Both the position numbers and the translations under genes were made by a program. DNA of 64,000 bases from Camarhynchus parvulus (lineage: Eukaryota > Chordata > Aves > Passeriformes > Thraupidae), in contig NC_044572.1 in NCBI RefSeq assembly GCF_901933205.1, forward strand, positions 31,630,001 to 31,694,000, written 5' to 3'. Under the pieces are notes generated by a model that saw only the letters and a list, made by a program, of their open reading frames with translations, did not search any database and was not told where the DNA came from. Positions 48,525 to 60,279 of the stretch are shown here, piece by piece; position 1 is the stretch's first letter; the number at the start of each line of letters is the position of its first letter.

Positions 48525-48623
48525 GTGTATTGTGAGAGAGAACCAAAATATTGTGCACTGGCTCAGGCTAACACTGAATCAGCAGCTACAGAAAAACTAG
48601 AAGTCATCAGGGAAAAACTTCTT
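48525..48623 (+). pseudogene. DNAH11: DNAH11 relic exon: descending stalk, still open
   Basis: Thirty-three open codons with intact borders (tttttcaag|gtgtat and aaacttctt|gtaagt). Reads [20 protein letters not shown], then [13 protein letters not shown]. It matches [20 protein letters not shown] and ATEKLEAIRKKLV. Confidence 0.95.
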
Positions 48624-50214
48624 GTAAGTATGGCTTGATTAATAAACTTAATTCTCTAACACCTCGAGCCCTCTTAATTTCATTAACTTTTACTTATTTA
48701 TTTCTTTTAATGTGGTTTATTTTTATTGATTTTATTACTACCTAGTTCAAATATTAAAGGCATGCTCTCATTAGGGATTATCACTATTTTCCCCACAAGT
48801 GTACTGAAGAACATTCTGCCATTTGGGTGGCAGCCCATGAAGCTGTTTACCCAAAATGACTGACTGAATTTCCTCAAAGCCATCTAGGCACACTATAACC
48901 ACAGGCTAATAGTTGGAATGGTGGTTGATAGAAGTAACTGGCTGTGCATTTTCCGAGGAATATATGCCAAGTTTTTACACCAGTAATGGCCTCCTTCAGT
49001 ATAGCAATAACATCCAGAAAGGGCTTCAGAAGCTCACGCTCATTTGCGTTAAGATTTGTCATTAAACACATGATAAAAGCAGCATCAAATCTCCTCTGAT
49101 TTTCTGAAAGACCCACAAACATGGGTACACGTGTGCTCACATGCACATAGAAGAGGAAACTTTGTTTAGTCTTTTACTGACAAGTGTCTTGTGAGTTAAT
49201 GATGTAATTGAAGACCCCACTTGTCATCAAGTATCTATTGAACTTTTGAGAGGGATTATTTGTTGTGTAAGTACGCATTTAATGGAGCAACTGCAGCACA
49301 AAGCACTCTTGATACAAAGACATCTCATGGTATCTTGGGAGATGGTGGGTGGAAGGAGTTTCTGCTGCAAGCTAATCAACCTTACTAAGCAAAGAAATCT
49401 TCAAATGCTTTGAAAGCTGTGACATTAATTAGGTTTAAAAGACTTTGACTTTGCCTTAGACCTTTTTGTTGGTAATATTTAGATCTGTAATCTCACAGTT
49501 TAAGATATCAAGCAATAAAGGCTGAACAAATCTGTAATGTGGCATTTATTCTCATTGCTTTCTCTTGAACTGGCATTTTAAAAGAATGACATTCACTTTT
49601 ATGGAAACTCTTGCAAGCCTGGGAGTTATGGTATTTTAGAATTTAATTCTTTATTTCAGGAATTTCCTGGTTTCCTTCCTGCTATTTTAATATCCATTTT
49701 TTTGTTGTTCTGAAGGAGATACAGTTTTAATGGCTAAACAAAGACAGATTGTACCATCTGGCTTTATCTTCTGGTGCCTCTGACCCCCACCCCAAAAATC
49801 CCATCAGCTGTTACAGCAGGTATTTTTCTTCCATGTGAAACAGCCTTAGCCTTATGACCTTGGAGTTGCCCATTTAAATCAAAATCTACCCTAAGGAAGC
49901 CTCTATCTGCACTAAAAGACAGTTTTATGGAAGCATCACATTTTTTATTTCACACATCTATGCTGATATATGTCCATTAAGTACAAACACTTTTGGACAA
50001 AAATAGCCTTCTAGTGTTGTTTTGGGGAGATTTTCTATTTTTTGCTTTTTTTTAAATACACAGCAGTCACTCCTGAAACTCATAGAATCTTTTATTGTTT
50101 TAATGTGTTCCTCTGAAAAAAACTACTAATACATCTCTTTTCCTTGCCTAACAGTATCTCAAATAACCTTTTCCTGGTTTAGGTGACCTTGCATTCAATC
50201 AGCCTCCAAATCCA

Positions 50215-50302
50215 AATCATCCCTTTTTTGCATTTTTTTACTTCCCATTTTTTTTACATTTGTTTACTTTACCTTTTCTTACATTTATTTACTTCCCCTT
50301 TC
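50215..50302. repeat. Degenerate pyrimidine-rich tandem repeat
   Basis: Three imperfect copies of a unit like catttttttacttcccttt, each about 25-30 bases. Confidence 0.7.
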
Positions 50303-50884
50303 CTTTCTTCATGTGTTTTTCTGGGGGTTGTTAGCAGCAGTATTTCTCTCAGCTGTGCTTAGTTCCTAATAGGGAGAATTCTGCACTACAGGTGAAGTTA
50401 TGATTCCTTTGCATTTGTCTGTTTCCTGTGTTAGGTCAACACCTGTCATACTGTCATTTACTATGAATATTTTTACTAACCACTTTTTAAAAGCCATACT
50501 GCATATTCAACCAAGATTCCCTTTACATGCTGGGGGGATCCCATTAACACTGTTATTTTTATAACTGATTCATACCCTTGCTGATCCACCTGATGAACTT
50601 CTCTAAGGAATTGTAGCTTTAATTTTTAATTCTCCAGCAGGTATTACTCATAATGATAATAAGCTCCAGAGCTCGTGGGGTTGTTGAATGAATAACTCTA
50701 CAGTTGGACAAATTAATTGTTAACAAATGCAAAATAACATATTTGAACTTTTTATGAGTACTTCTTGATTGCTGTTAATTGATTCATAGCTTAGGAAAGA
50801 AGACATGGGGGCTGATCATGAAGAATTCAAAGACAACTTTGAAGTTATTCCTGTATTGAGTTGAGAGTGGGAGTGAATAACCCC

Positions 50885-50920
50885 CAAAGGTCCTTCTAAA
50901 CTATATCATTTTATGATTCC
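50885..50920 (+). mobile_element. Very short CR1 3' tail
   Basis: aaaggtccttctaaactata followed by ttttatgattcc resembles the last bases of a CR1 element before its ATTCTATG-like tail. It is too short for certainty. Confidence 0.4.
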
Positions 50921-51141
50921 AAAAATAAAATTGAAATTTAGTTCATCCAGTAATATTTTATAAGATTAAATTCAGCAGAAGAATGAATAGGAAATACCTG
51001 TCTAGGCAGTGTGTCTCCTTTATATGCTAAGATCTATTTCTAACATTTAAGTAAGTATTATATAGTAAAAATTCCTGCACACATCACTCAGGAAAACTTG
51101 GTTTTGACTTGTTTCTCATAACTGACTTGTGATTACTCCAG

Positions 51142-51192
51142 GAATTTGAAGATGCCAAGAAGAAATTCAGTTTTATGAAAAACCTTAAAAAA
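51142..51192 (+). pseudogene. DNAH11: Possible DNAH11 relic exon: descending stalk
   Basis: Starts after gattactccag in the phase expected from the previous relic. Reads EFEDAKKKFSFMKNLKKC where family members read [20 protein letters not shown] and then RC. The opening acidic triplet, SFxK and the final K-C agree, and the position between the 48.6-kb and 60.1-kb relics is right. The remainder of the exon is not readable and no donor is seen. Confidence 0.45.
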
Positions 51193-53379
51193 TGTATCCT
51201 TACATAATTCATGTCTTAATCTACCACTTCTGTACTGAAGATTATTGGCAATTTTTTCCTTTTTTTTAAGGCAAATTATTCTTCTTGAGCATTTCTGTAT
51301 TTGCCTCTTGTGGTCCACATGTTGCATTCATCTTGGGAAGAATGTCCAGTCACCATTTTTAGGTGCTCTCCTATACAGTCTCCAATCACTTCACTTCAAA
51401 AGCTCCATTACAGTGCAATCCTTCGCACAGGCCAGGGCAAAATATTGTGCATTCAAATGTCTTACAAATTCCAGATAAGAGTAGGATTCTCATCTAATGT
51501 ATCATCATTTTTTTCCATTTGTGAGGTGATTGAAGTTACTGAATTCTACAAACTGGTTAACTATATATATGTTATATCCAAACAGCTTCCATACACTTGC
51601 ACTAGCAATGATTTCTCTATCTATTGTATTAAACCACATAATTTCTCGTTAATGGAGAGAAAATGTTAAAATGTTATTTAAAGAAAATATTTGAAAGTGA
51701 TTGAAGTAACCTAGTTTTAATTACATGTCTAATTTTATCTAATAGCTGTGTGGCAGACTGGAAGTTATCACAATGTCCTTGAGTAGTGTATAACATTAAG
51801 ACACATATAAATGACATTGATAGCTTCCTGAGGACCGGTGACTAGAAGGAAAAAAAAAATTGTAAGTCAGCATGCACCAGAACTCCAAACAATCTATGAA
51901 GGTTAGAAGGAATTTTTTTCCAGAATTATAACAAGCTGGGATTGTGACACCCACTTTATGAAGTGTTAATTCAAAAAGTTTTACCTATAGGAAATTATAT
52001 GGCTGAGAGATGTATTTCTTCTGATGGTTTCCTACCTGTGAAATGTTAGAGGATGATGAGAGACTGTTCATTAGAAAAGTTCAGCAGATGGAATGAAGTC
52101 TGCAGATTGGCAAGTACAGGTTCCCTTCCGGTCTTTGCACTTTGCTCTCTGGGTTCATCCTTTTTCTCCATGTAAACATGTACAACATGGTCAACAGTGA
52201 ATAAATTTCTCTGCAGATTTTCATCCCTATTCAATGATCCTGAACTGCACTGTTCAATGTTACATTTAAAATCAGCTCGGCTTCCTCAGCTGGAAACTTG
52301 CATTAATCCGTATGCTGAAGGACATGGTGTGCAGTGTGCTGTTCATGGGGATGACTGTTATGTACAGCAGGAGCATTAACCAGAATTAGCTGATGAAGAG
52401 ATGCAAATTCAGCACGAAACATTGACATTTTACTGTCACCCATCTTAGTGTTCGAATAAAAGGCTGCAGATATATCAGGCAGTGTTCTTTGTCTTTTCTA
52501 GAGAGTTTTACACATAGCAAAGTTTCAACAGTTCCATTTCTCCACCCATAGTAGTTCTTGATCTGCTTGATTTCATTCTTCATTCAGTATTATGCAATGT
52601 GGACCCCTGGCCTATGCAACCTGTTCCAGCTAGTTCATGTCAGGCTTTTAAAAGGTAAGATTCACTGTGGAATGAAGTCTGTGAAATTAGTATAAAGGGA
52701 AGGCAAACTTGTATATTTTTCTGGGAGAAGAAACAATGAACCATGCAGGCACTTCTTAGCAACAGGTACTTAGATTTTATTTACCTTAGCAGCTGATAAA
52801 CCTGTGTAGCCCATCAGCCTGTAAAAAGCTCTTAGTGCTTGACTGAGTTGAGTAAACAACTCAGAGTTGTGTCCATAAAAACAAGAATTTTTCTGATATT
52901 AAAGGAAGATCACTCTCTATATATGGACATTTTTCTGTGCCTGTTTCTCTGGGCTATCAGTCAACTGCATCCAGTCAGCAGGACTGCCCCCTATTCTTCA
53001 GTTCTTTTCTTGCCCTTTTCCCTTTCAGCCATTTATTTGCCTGTCTCTTTTCCATCTTCCTCTATCAATTTTCTGAAGAATAAACTTGAAGGCAGAGCAT
53101 CAGATGCTAGTGATCTCTGCTTCTGCACTCATGGATATTCTGTGCTCCCTGACTCATAATTCAGCTTCTTTCTCTTGGCAGAGAGAGAGCGGCAAGGAGA
53201 GATGTACATATTTTTCATATGGAAGTTTTTGTGGCCAGCAATTCTCAGCAATGAAAACCAGTGCAGCTGTTAGTAATCAATAGCACACCTTCAGTCTAGG
53301 CAGCACAGTTACTGACCTCCTTTCACTTTCCATGGGCTCCAGAATACATCTTTAAATGAGAAATGATGAGGGGATGGGC

Positions 53380-53725
53380 TGCCCCCGCAGTCAGTTCACA
53401 GACAACACCAAGTTGGGCAGGAGTGTTGATCTGCTGGAGGGTAGGGAGGCTCTGCAGAGTCAGATGGGCAGGCTCTCCTCCCAGGCAGCAAGGACAAGAG
53501 AAAATAGCCCCAGGTTGTGTCAGAAAATTATTATTTTGCATATTAGGAAAAATTTCTTCACCATAATGGTTGCCTGGTAGAGTCACCATCCCTGAAGGTA
53601 TTTCAAAGATTTGTAGGTGTGGCATTTGGGGACTTGTTTTAGTGGTGGGCTTGGAAGGTAGTGCTGGGTTAACAGTTGGACTCAATGATCTTAAAAGTAA
53701 TTGCTGATCAAAATTATTTTATGAT
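53380..53725 (+). mobile_element. CR1 LINE 3' end, sense
   Basis: About 345 bases. The start has gtcagttcacagacaacacc and aagttgggcaggagtgttga, the end of the CR1 reverse-transcriptase frame (TDNTKLGRSVD). The 3' region follows: ttaggaaaaatttcttcacc, gagtcaccatccctgaaggt, gactcaatgatcttaaa and the tail ttttatgatctatg. It is 5'-truncated and decayed. Confidence 0.92.
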
Positions 53726-56700
53726 CTATGGGCAACATTGTAATAAATATTGTTACAGTAATATTTTTGATGGTAAATATACACAGGCTGGAATTAATAA
53801 TAGAAATATACTGTGTAATTCAAACATTTTAAATGTTCTGAAGATGATTAAAAAATATTCTGTGGAGGATGATGGCTATGAATCCTTTCTTGTATGCTAA
53901 ATTTTTAATATCCCATCAAGTCCAACAATTTCTGTATAGTAAATTGATTACAGTAAATTGAATGAAAAGGTAGTTAGGAAATATCAAAAAAGATTGTTTC
54001 TTCGCAAGCAAAATTATTTTATAAGTATTTTGAGTGGAAATAAATCAGATTTCCATCCTTCATGAGACTAGTTATCTGCTAAAAATATTTGTGAAAATTA
54101 TGATTTTTACATTCATATATATTTCACAGAAAGTATGCCTATACTATTCAAGAAAAAAAAAGAGAAGTAAAGTTTAGTATTGCAAAAGCAAGGAAGTTGG
54201 GCCAAGCTGATCTTTTTTGCAGAACTGGTACAATTTGTATTATTTATCATTACAATCATTGTTATTAATAAATGAGAGCACTTAAAATGTACTCTGTGCC
54301 TGACAAGGATTATCCAAGGGCACAGTCCAGCAGGCTTGCTATGGATGTAATGGCTCTCTGCTGTGATTTGTGGAGCAGAGTTTCCTGGCCTAGCTTCCTT
54401 CAAAGGAAGTGTAAAACACTTCCTTGAAAACAAGTGTATTTAAAATACATGGTTTTTCCCATAGGGTGTTGGATTTAGGGTGCTGGGGTACAAAATGCAA
54501 TATGTATTTCTGCTGATGCTAGGCTTTATTTATGTTGCATGCTATGAAAAGATGACAAAAGGGAATGGTGTGTTTTGTAGTGACAACTTTCCTATTCAGA
54601 AATCATAGGATAAGAACTGCTGTGATAAAGGAGACTATTATATACAAAAAAAAAATCAAATCCCACAGGTATTGAGGCATTGCTTACTGTTTGTCTCACT
54701 CTCTCATCTTTACTACCTGGGCCTTTGATGGATGATTGTACTTGAGCTATAGCCAGCTCTGTGTTATCATGCAGGCAAACTTGAGGTGTCTAGAAATAAG
54801 TCTCACCTAAAAAAGAGTAGAGAGTTGTTACTGTGCTCCTCCTTCTTTTGCCTTGAATGCTAGATTAATGAAGTTTTATAGCCCATTTCTGTTAGATCCC
54901 TTACTGAGGATGATCCTCATATTTACTGAGTGTAAGTCCTCAGTAGTCTCTCAATTAAGATTTATTGCCATAAAAAGTCGATTGGCTGCCTCATTATCCC
55001 TAAAGAAATCAACCATCTTTATTAATCTATAAGATGCATCTTTCCCCCTTTGCCAATAAATTTCCTATTTTAAATTTATAAATAATTTCTACATTTCCTG
55101 GTTGCACACCACCAATTCAAGCATTAAACCTGACTGAAAAGAGCCAAATGTCTGATCTTGCAAAAATGGTAAAGACAGCTTTTGTGGAGGTAGGCACAAT
55201 GTGTTCCTGCTGCTGTTTTTTCATTAAACCCCACAGAGGAAAATTTTGCCCTGAAGTGGAACTCACTGTTGTTAGCTGTCTATGTTACTCTAGAGAAACA
55301 AATTGGTTTGAGGTAACTTGTTTTGAGGCACATGCAGTATGAAGCCCCTGAAAGCAAAGCCAGGGACGTTTGCTGCCTTCTGAGCAGAGTGCAGAGAAGT
55401 GTGGTTAAAGGTGCAGCTCAGCATGCAAAGCTGCCCATGAGCAAACTACTGAATGTTTTTGTGTCTCCAGGCTCATATGCAAAATGGAAATAATAATGCT
55501 GTCTTGCATTTTTTTTATTTAAATTGTTGTTAGTTAATGTACTTATGGTGGTCCAGGAGCTGCAGGAAAAAACCCACAGTATTTAGCAAAACATTTCCTC
55601 TGAAGTTTGTGTCCCTCAAAGTTAAAGGTACTGCCTAAAATTATTGTTATTAAAATATATTATTTGAAATAAACGTAATAATGCTTTTAAAAAACAAAGA
55701 AAACACCCAAAAAGCAAACCTTAGCTACACTATTTACCCATGCTTTTTCTGTATAAGCTCACGTCTTCACTTGAGAAAGCAGCTGAAGAAATAGTCCTAT
55801 GTCAAGATGATTAACAGAATAAACAAAATTACTGGGCTAGCCAACTGGTTGGTTAAGTGACCTGAGGAAAGAAGGTTTTCCTTGAATGTTCATCTTAGTG
55901 TGAGTTTTTAAATAGCTGAAATTTTTTGTTGATCAGGAGGCTAAACCTACATTTTTGAAGATTGTGTGGGGAAAATAGGTGGGGGAAGTGCAGGGGAGGA
56001 CTAAGGTGGCAAGATAACAGTTATTAAAAATCCTTTAAACTAAGAAAAAGACCCAACCAAACAACCCCAAACCACAAATAAAGTCTCAATAAAATTGTGT
56101 GAAGTAAAATGTGCTCTGCCACAATTTTATTTCCTAAAAATCAAATATTGCTGAGAAACTGATATTGGCATGATTGCTCGAGAGAAATCTCAATAACAAA
56201 GTCACCACGTTTATACACAACTGTGAACACATTGTGACAGCCTGGGCAGCCTCTGGTTAATGAGCAGAAAGACTGAATAATCCTCTAGGTCAGGATGGAG
56301 CCGCCCTGCATCTGCCCTTGTTGCACTTTAGATTGCAAATAAGTGGAAGGCACCCATCAGATATTTGCTATTTGCTTTTGGTTTTTTACAGAAACTAATA
56401 ATTTTTAAATAAGAATGAAATGTATTTATGTTAAAATTATATGTTTTTCAGTGTGATTATTAGCTTTATTTGCAGAAAAACTTCATTAAAGCTACTGCAT
56501 GCCTATTTAACAGAACCATGGGAGTCAGCCACAGCATTGCTGAGCAATCTCTCCTTGGTCTTTACAGAAACTGTTCTGTCTCAATTCATCATCTAGAATT
56601 TTAACAATTCCTTTTGTTGACAAATGCGTGTATATGACAGGAAATAGAAGGTACAAGGAATATTTATACTATGACATGAGTTCCCAAGGCAATCTGAATA

Positions 56701-58029
56701 AATATTTTCATTTGGATTTCTTAAAATCCCTGTGACCTCACTTTCTAAGATCACAGTGTGGATACTTTTGTTTCTGCAAATATCTCAGCACAGGCCAGCA
56801 ATCACTATTAAATCAGTTTTGAAAAAAATTATTGTAAGAGCATAAAACTAACCAAAATACCCCAGCGCAATTAAAATAGAATATATGGGGGTTTTTTTCT
56901 GATTCTGTAGTTACTATGCTAGAAATGTAAAATATGTAAATAATCTTTCCTTTGGTAGAAAAACTGTGAAGTTGATGTTACTATCTGCATATGAAAATTT
57001 TGTTTGTCCCAAGACACCTGAGATGGTCCCTATTGGCCTGGCCTTGCAGCCCTCCAAAGCCTTTGGAAGCCTTTGACTCTTGTGCAAGTCAATGGCCTTA
57101 GCCCATGGTTAGGCTCCAGGTCTTGAAGAGTTACACATAGTTAAAAGAATTTTTTATCTCCAAAATTTGAGGTTTTATTAGTGATCTTATTGTGTAAGTT
57201 AACGTGGAAAATATTAGAAAGGATTAATTGAGAATGTCAAGCCTTTTCCTCTGAGAATAAATTCTTTTTGACTAGAACAGGAGACAGTTAACTTCTGAAA
57301 AGCATCAAGACTGATGATTTTTTCTATATAGCATTGACCTGGAAGCTCAGCCATTCAGACTAATAAATCAGGCAATTTATATTTAATCATTAACTAACTC
57401 CCGAGCTGAACAGCTGTTCAAAATTAGAAATGGGTCACCCCGGCCAGGATGACATTACAGGCAATCTATAATGCATTAGAATAAAATTATAGTGATTTTT
57501 AACTGTCTGGAAATTTATTACACTGCATGTTCCAACTCTTAAACCCTTGTTAGCCAATGTCACTAGTGATTTATGGTGCTTGGCTGGTATGGTAAAATTA
57601 CTGAAGATTTAAATAGACAATCATTCTATGTTTAGCAAATCTTCAAATTTCAAAGCTATTTTGGAGAATGAGGTGGATATTCTTTATTGTTTATGACTTA
57701 CCCATCAGTGACAACAAGAAGAAAGAATGGATAAATCAAAAAGCCCTCTTGTAAATTAATGGATTTATTGTCTTGTTGCCCTCAGTTAATGATTTAAAGA
57801 AAAATCCAATGACTTCTCTAGGCAAAAATTGATGTCTAAAATACCTCAAAGCAAAACTGCTACATTGCAAAGATTGCTGTTAGAACCTTTATCAGGAATG
57901 GTTCTTTACTTGCCACTCATTGGGCATCTCTCATGGGTGGAACTGGGGTTTAGGAGGCCTTGACACACCAAATGCCTGTGTTTACACTGCGAAGCACATA
58001 CATGCTAGCTCTTTAAAGCAGCGTACTTT

Positions 58030-58092
58030 GATTAAAGATACTTCTATTTTCTTAGTATTAAAGATTAGATTAAAGATACTTCTATTTTCTTC
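58030..58092. repeat. Direct duplication of a 24-base segment
   Basis: gattaaagatacttctattt plus tctt occurs twice, separated by about 14 bases. Confidence 0.85.
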
Positions 58093-59248
58093 TATCTTCT
58101 TATAGGACCTTCTATATTCCTCTTTTATAACAAAACATTTGAGTTCTCTGTTATCATTGAATTCTGCATCTGCCTTCCCAACACTGAATGTTTAACATTT
58201 TCAGTATTTCTGAGTTTTCTGAAAAACATCAGTGGAAAATACTTCATGAATATCAAATTCAACAATTCTTTTATTACTTTGGTTTTGTACACATAGAAAA
58301 TTGTGTTTTAGATGAGAATGAGTTGTTATTTGAGATTGATTTTATAATCTGTACAATCTTTTATAAGCTTTCAGAAACGAGTACATGTAAAAGTTTTCTT
58401 TTAAGCCCTGAAGCAGATGACACCAGCAAAAAAACAAGCATTTAGTATCAAATTACATGAAGTATAGAGTATTCTTTCCATTCAGAAATTTTCATTGATT
58501 TAAATTACATCACGTAAAGGACTGGAAAAGTATTACTTGATTACTATAATTTCTCTGGAAAAGCAAATGTCTGTATGGGCAGAGCATAAATGGCTGTCCT
58601 AAAAGTAGTTCTTGGGTGCTTTCCTTCTTTCATCCTGATCCTTTCTCTGCTTCTGTCACTGGCAAATGATTTCCTGAGGTTTCCCTAATGCAAGTGAAGA
58701 CAACTTTATTTTACCTTCAGTATTTCAAACAGTACAAAGAGGAAAGGTTATGGCAGTTTATTCCTATTTTACACCAAGAATTTTATCCATTTCAAGATTA
58801 CTCTCATGGGTGGTCAATTTTTACCATCCTCTCCATGTCCAAGTTATTTGAGCATGCATTCCTGCATAGGTTCATTCCTTTGCTGGGAACTGTACACACA
58901 GAACAATCAAAGCATAATGTGCCAAACCTGCTAGTTTGGGATTCATGCCTTGTCACAAATCCTGCCTGAAAAAGAGAGGATGCATATCTTCAATGTCAAT
59001 TTTCTTTAAAGAAGATGCTTTAATTTTTTGAAAATCTTTAGAAACCAGCTTAAATTTCAAATAGATGGTGGGCTGTCTTTATCACACAACTGGAATAAAA
59101 TAACAGCTTTCCACATAGCTGCTTATAATAAATTATTGACATCTGAGACCATCCCTGACTATTCATCCTAAAGATCCCAGGGTAAACATGGTTAAAATGA
59201 ACTCTGCAAAAGAACAAAATAGCAAGGGAAACCAGGGCTCTCTGTAGG

Positions 59249-59268
59249 AAAAAAAAAAAAAAAAAAAA
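59249..59268. repeat. Poly-A run
   Basis: About 20 consecutive A bases between intron sequence and the antisense CR1 pieces that follow. Confidence 0.9.
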
Positions 59269-59295
59269 TTATTCTAAACTTTGAGTTAAACTTTG

Positions 59296-59460
59296 ACAAA
59301 ATCATTGCAGCTGGAGGGAACCTTCTGATATATTCTAATCCATCCTCATTGATCAAACAGGATTGGTTAGACCAGATTGTCCAGGACCATGAAAATTCCA
59401 CAACCTCTCTGGGCAGCCTGTGTGTTTGGCCACCCTCAGATTTTCTCCTGTCAAAATTCC
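59296..59460 (-). mobile_element. CR1 LINE fragment, antisense
   Basis: Contains ccacaacctctctgggcagc followed by ctgtgtgtttggccaccctc, the usual reverse-complement CR1 3' region. The upstream part is more diverged. Confidence 0.75.
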
Positions 59461-59540
59461 AAACCGTTGCCGCCTTAGCTGAGTAAGGTGTTTGTAGTTA
59501 GTGGGTAAAAGAAGAAAGATAAATAAATCCCTGCAGGTCT

Positions 59541-59625
59541 TCACAGAATCGTAGAACATTTGGGGTTTGAAAGGACCTTGAAGACCATCTAAGTTCTAAA
59601 CCCCCTGCCATGGGCAGGAATACTT
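59541..59625 (-). mobile_element. CR1 LINE 3'-end fragment, antisense
   Basis: tcacagaatcgtagaacatt, tggggtttgaaaggacctt and ccccctgccatgggcagga form a clear reverse-complement CR1 3' end. As it starts again from the 3' terminus, it is a separate insertion from the antisense piece just before it. Confidence 0.88.
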
Positions 59626-60114
59626 ACTCTGCTGCTTTTCTCCTCCCCTCGGAAAAAAAAATGTACAAAAAAAAGTAGAAGTGACGTCTTTATTTAGGTT
59701 GAAACAGCTTTATCTTCTTCTTTTTTGTCTTCTAATATTCTTGTTTCCTTACCTTATCTGAATGTAGCTGGAAATGCCTGCTCCGGCAGCAGGACACCAG
59801 GCGCTGCCAATATTGAAGTTTGTCCACCATGATTTATCTGATCTAGACAAAAGCACCAATTACTGAAAAAATCAGTAGAGAGAACGTTTGACAAAGAATT
59901 CTATCCCATTGTTTTCAGCCTCAAAGGTTTCAAGTCACCAAGTCAGAAATTCTGGATTGTTTCCAACCTTTGCAGTCTTTGGAAGTGCATCTCTTGCTGA
60001 TGGAGTACTTCTCCAGTTGTACTTTTGTGTGCCTCTGGTTAATAATATGGAGATTAAACATTCTGTCACTTCCACGGTGCTCAGGAGATAACATCTTCTA
60101 ATTTTGCTTTGCAG

Positions 60115-60279
60115 TCCAAAAAACTTGTTGGAGCCAGTCCATTGAAAACCTCAAGGCACAGAAGAAAAATTTCATGGGGTGACATCTTATTGACAGCAGG
60201 ATTTGTGTCTTACTTTGGAATCTTCATACAACAACATCACCAGGACCCAAAGGGACATTTCTGGATTCCTCCTCTAAAG
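60115..60279 (+). pseudogene. DNAH11: DNAH11 relic exon: end of stalk and start of AAA5, two frameshifts
   Basis: Starts after gctttgcag with SKK, loses one base, reads CWSQSIENLKAQKKNFMG in a second frame, gains one base, and returns to the first frame as GDILLTAGFVSYFGIFI and HFWIPPLK up to ctaaag|gtacaa. The family reads KKIRWGQSIKSFEAQEKTL, CGDVLLTAAFVSYVGPF and KWVPFLQQK. The first frame is also open across the shifted middle, so the exon has no stop although about 18 residues would be wrong. Confidence 0.92.

Larger units (their letters stand above)
48624..60114. other. 11.5-kb intron interval with one possible exon trace
   Basis: One exon (DLDRNLSRL... LANRLV) is expected here; the trace at 51142-51192 is its likely remnant. 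The interval also has CR1 tails at 50885-50920, 53380-53725 and 59296-59625, degenerate pyrimidine repeats at about 50215-50302, a tandem duplication at 58030-58092 and an A run at 59249-59268. No other gene is recognised. Confidence 0.5.
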
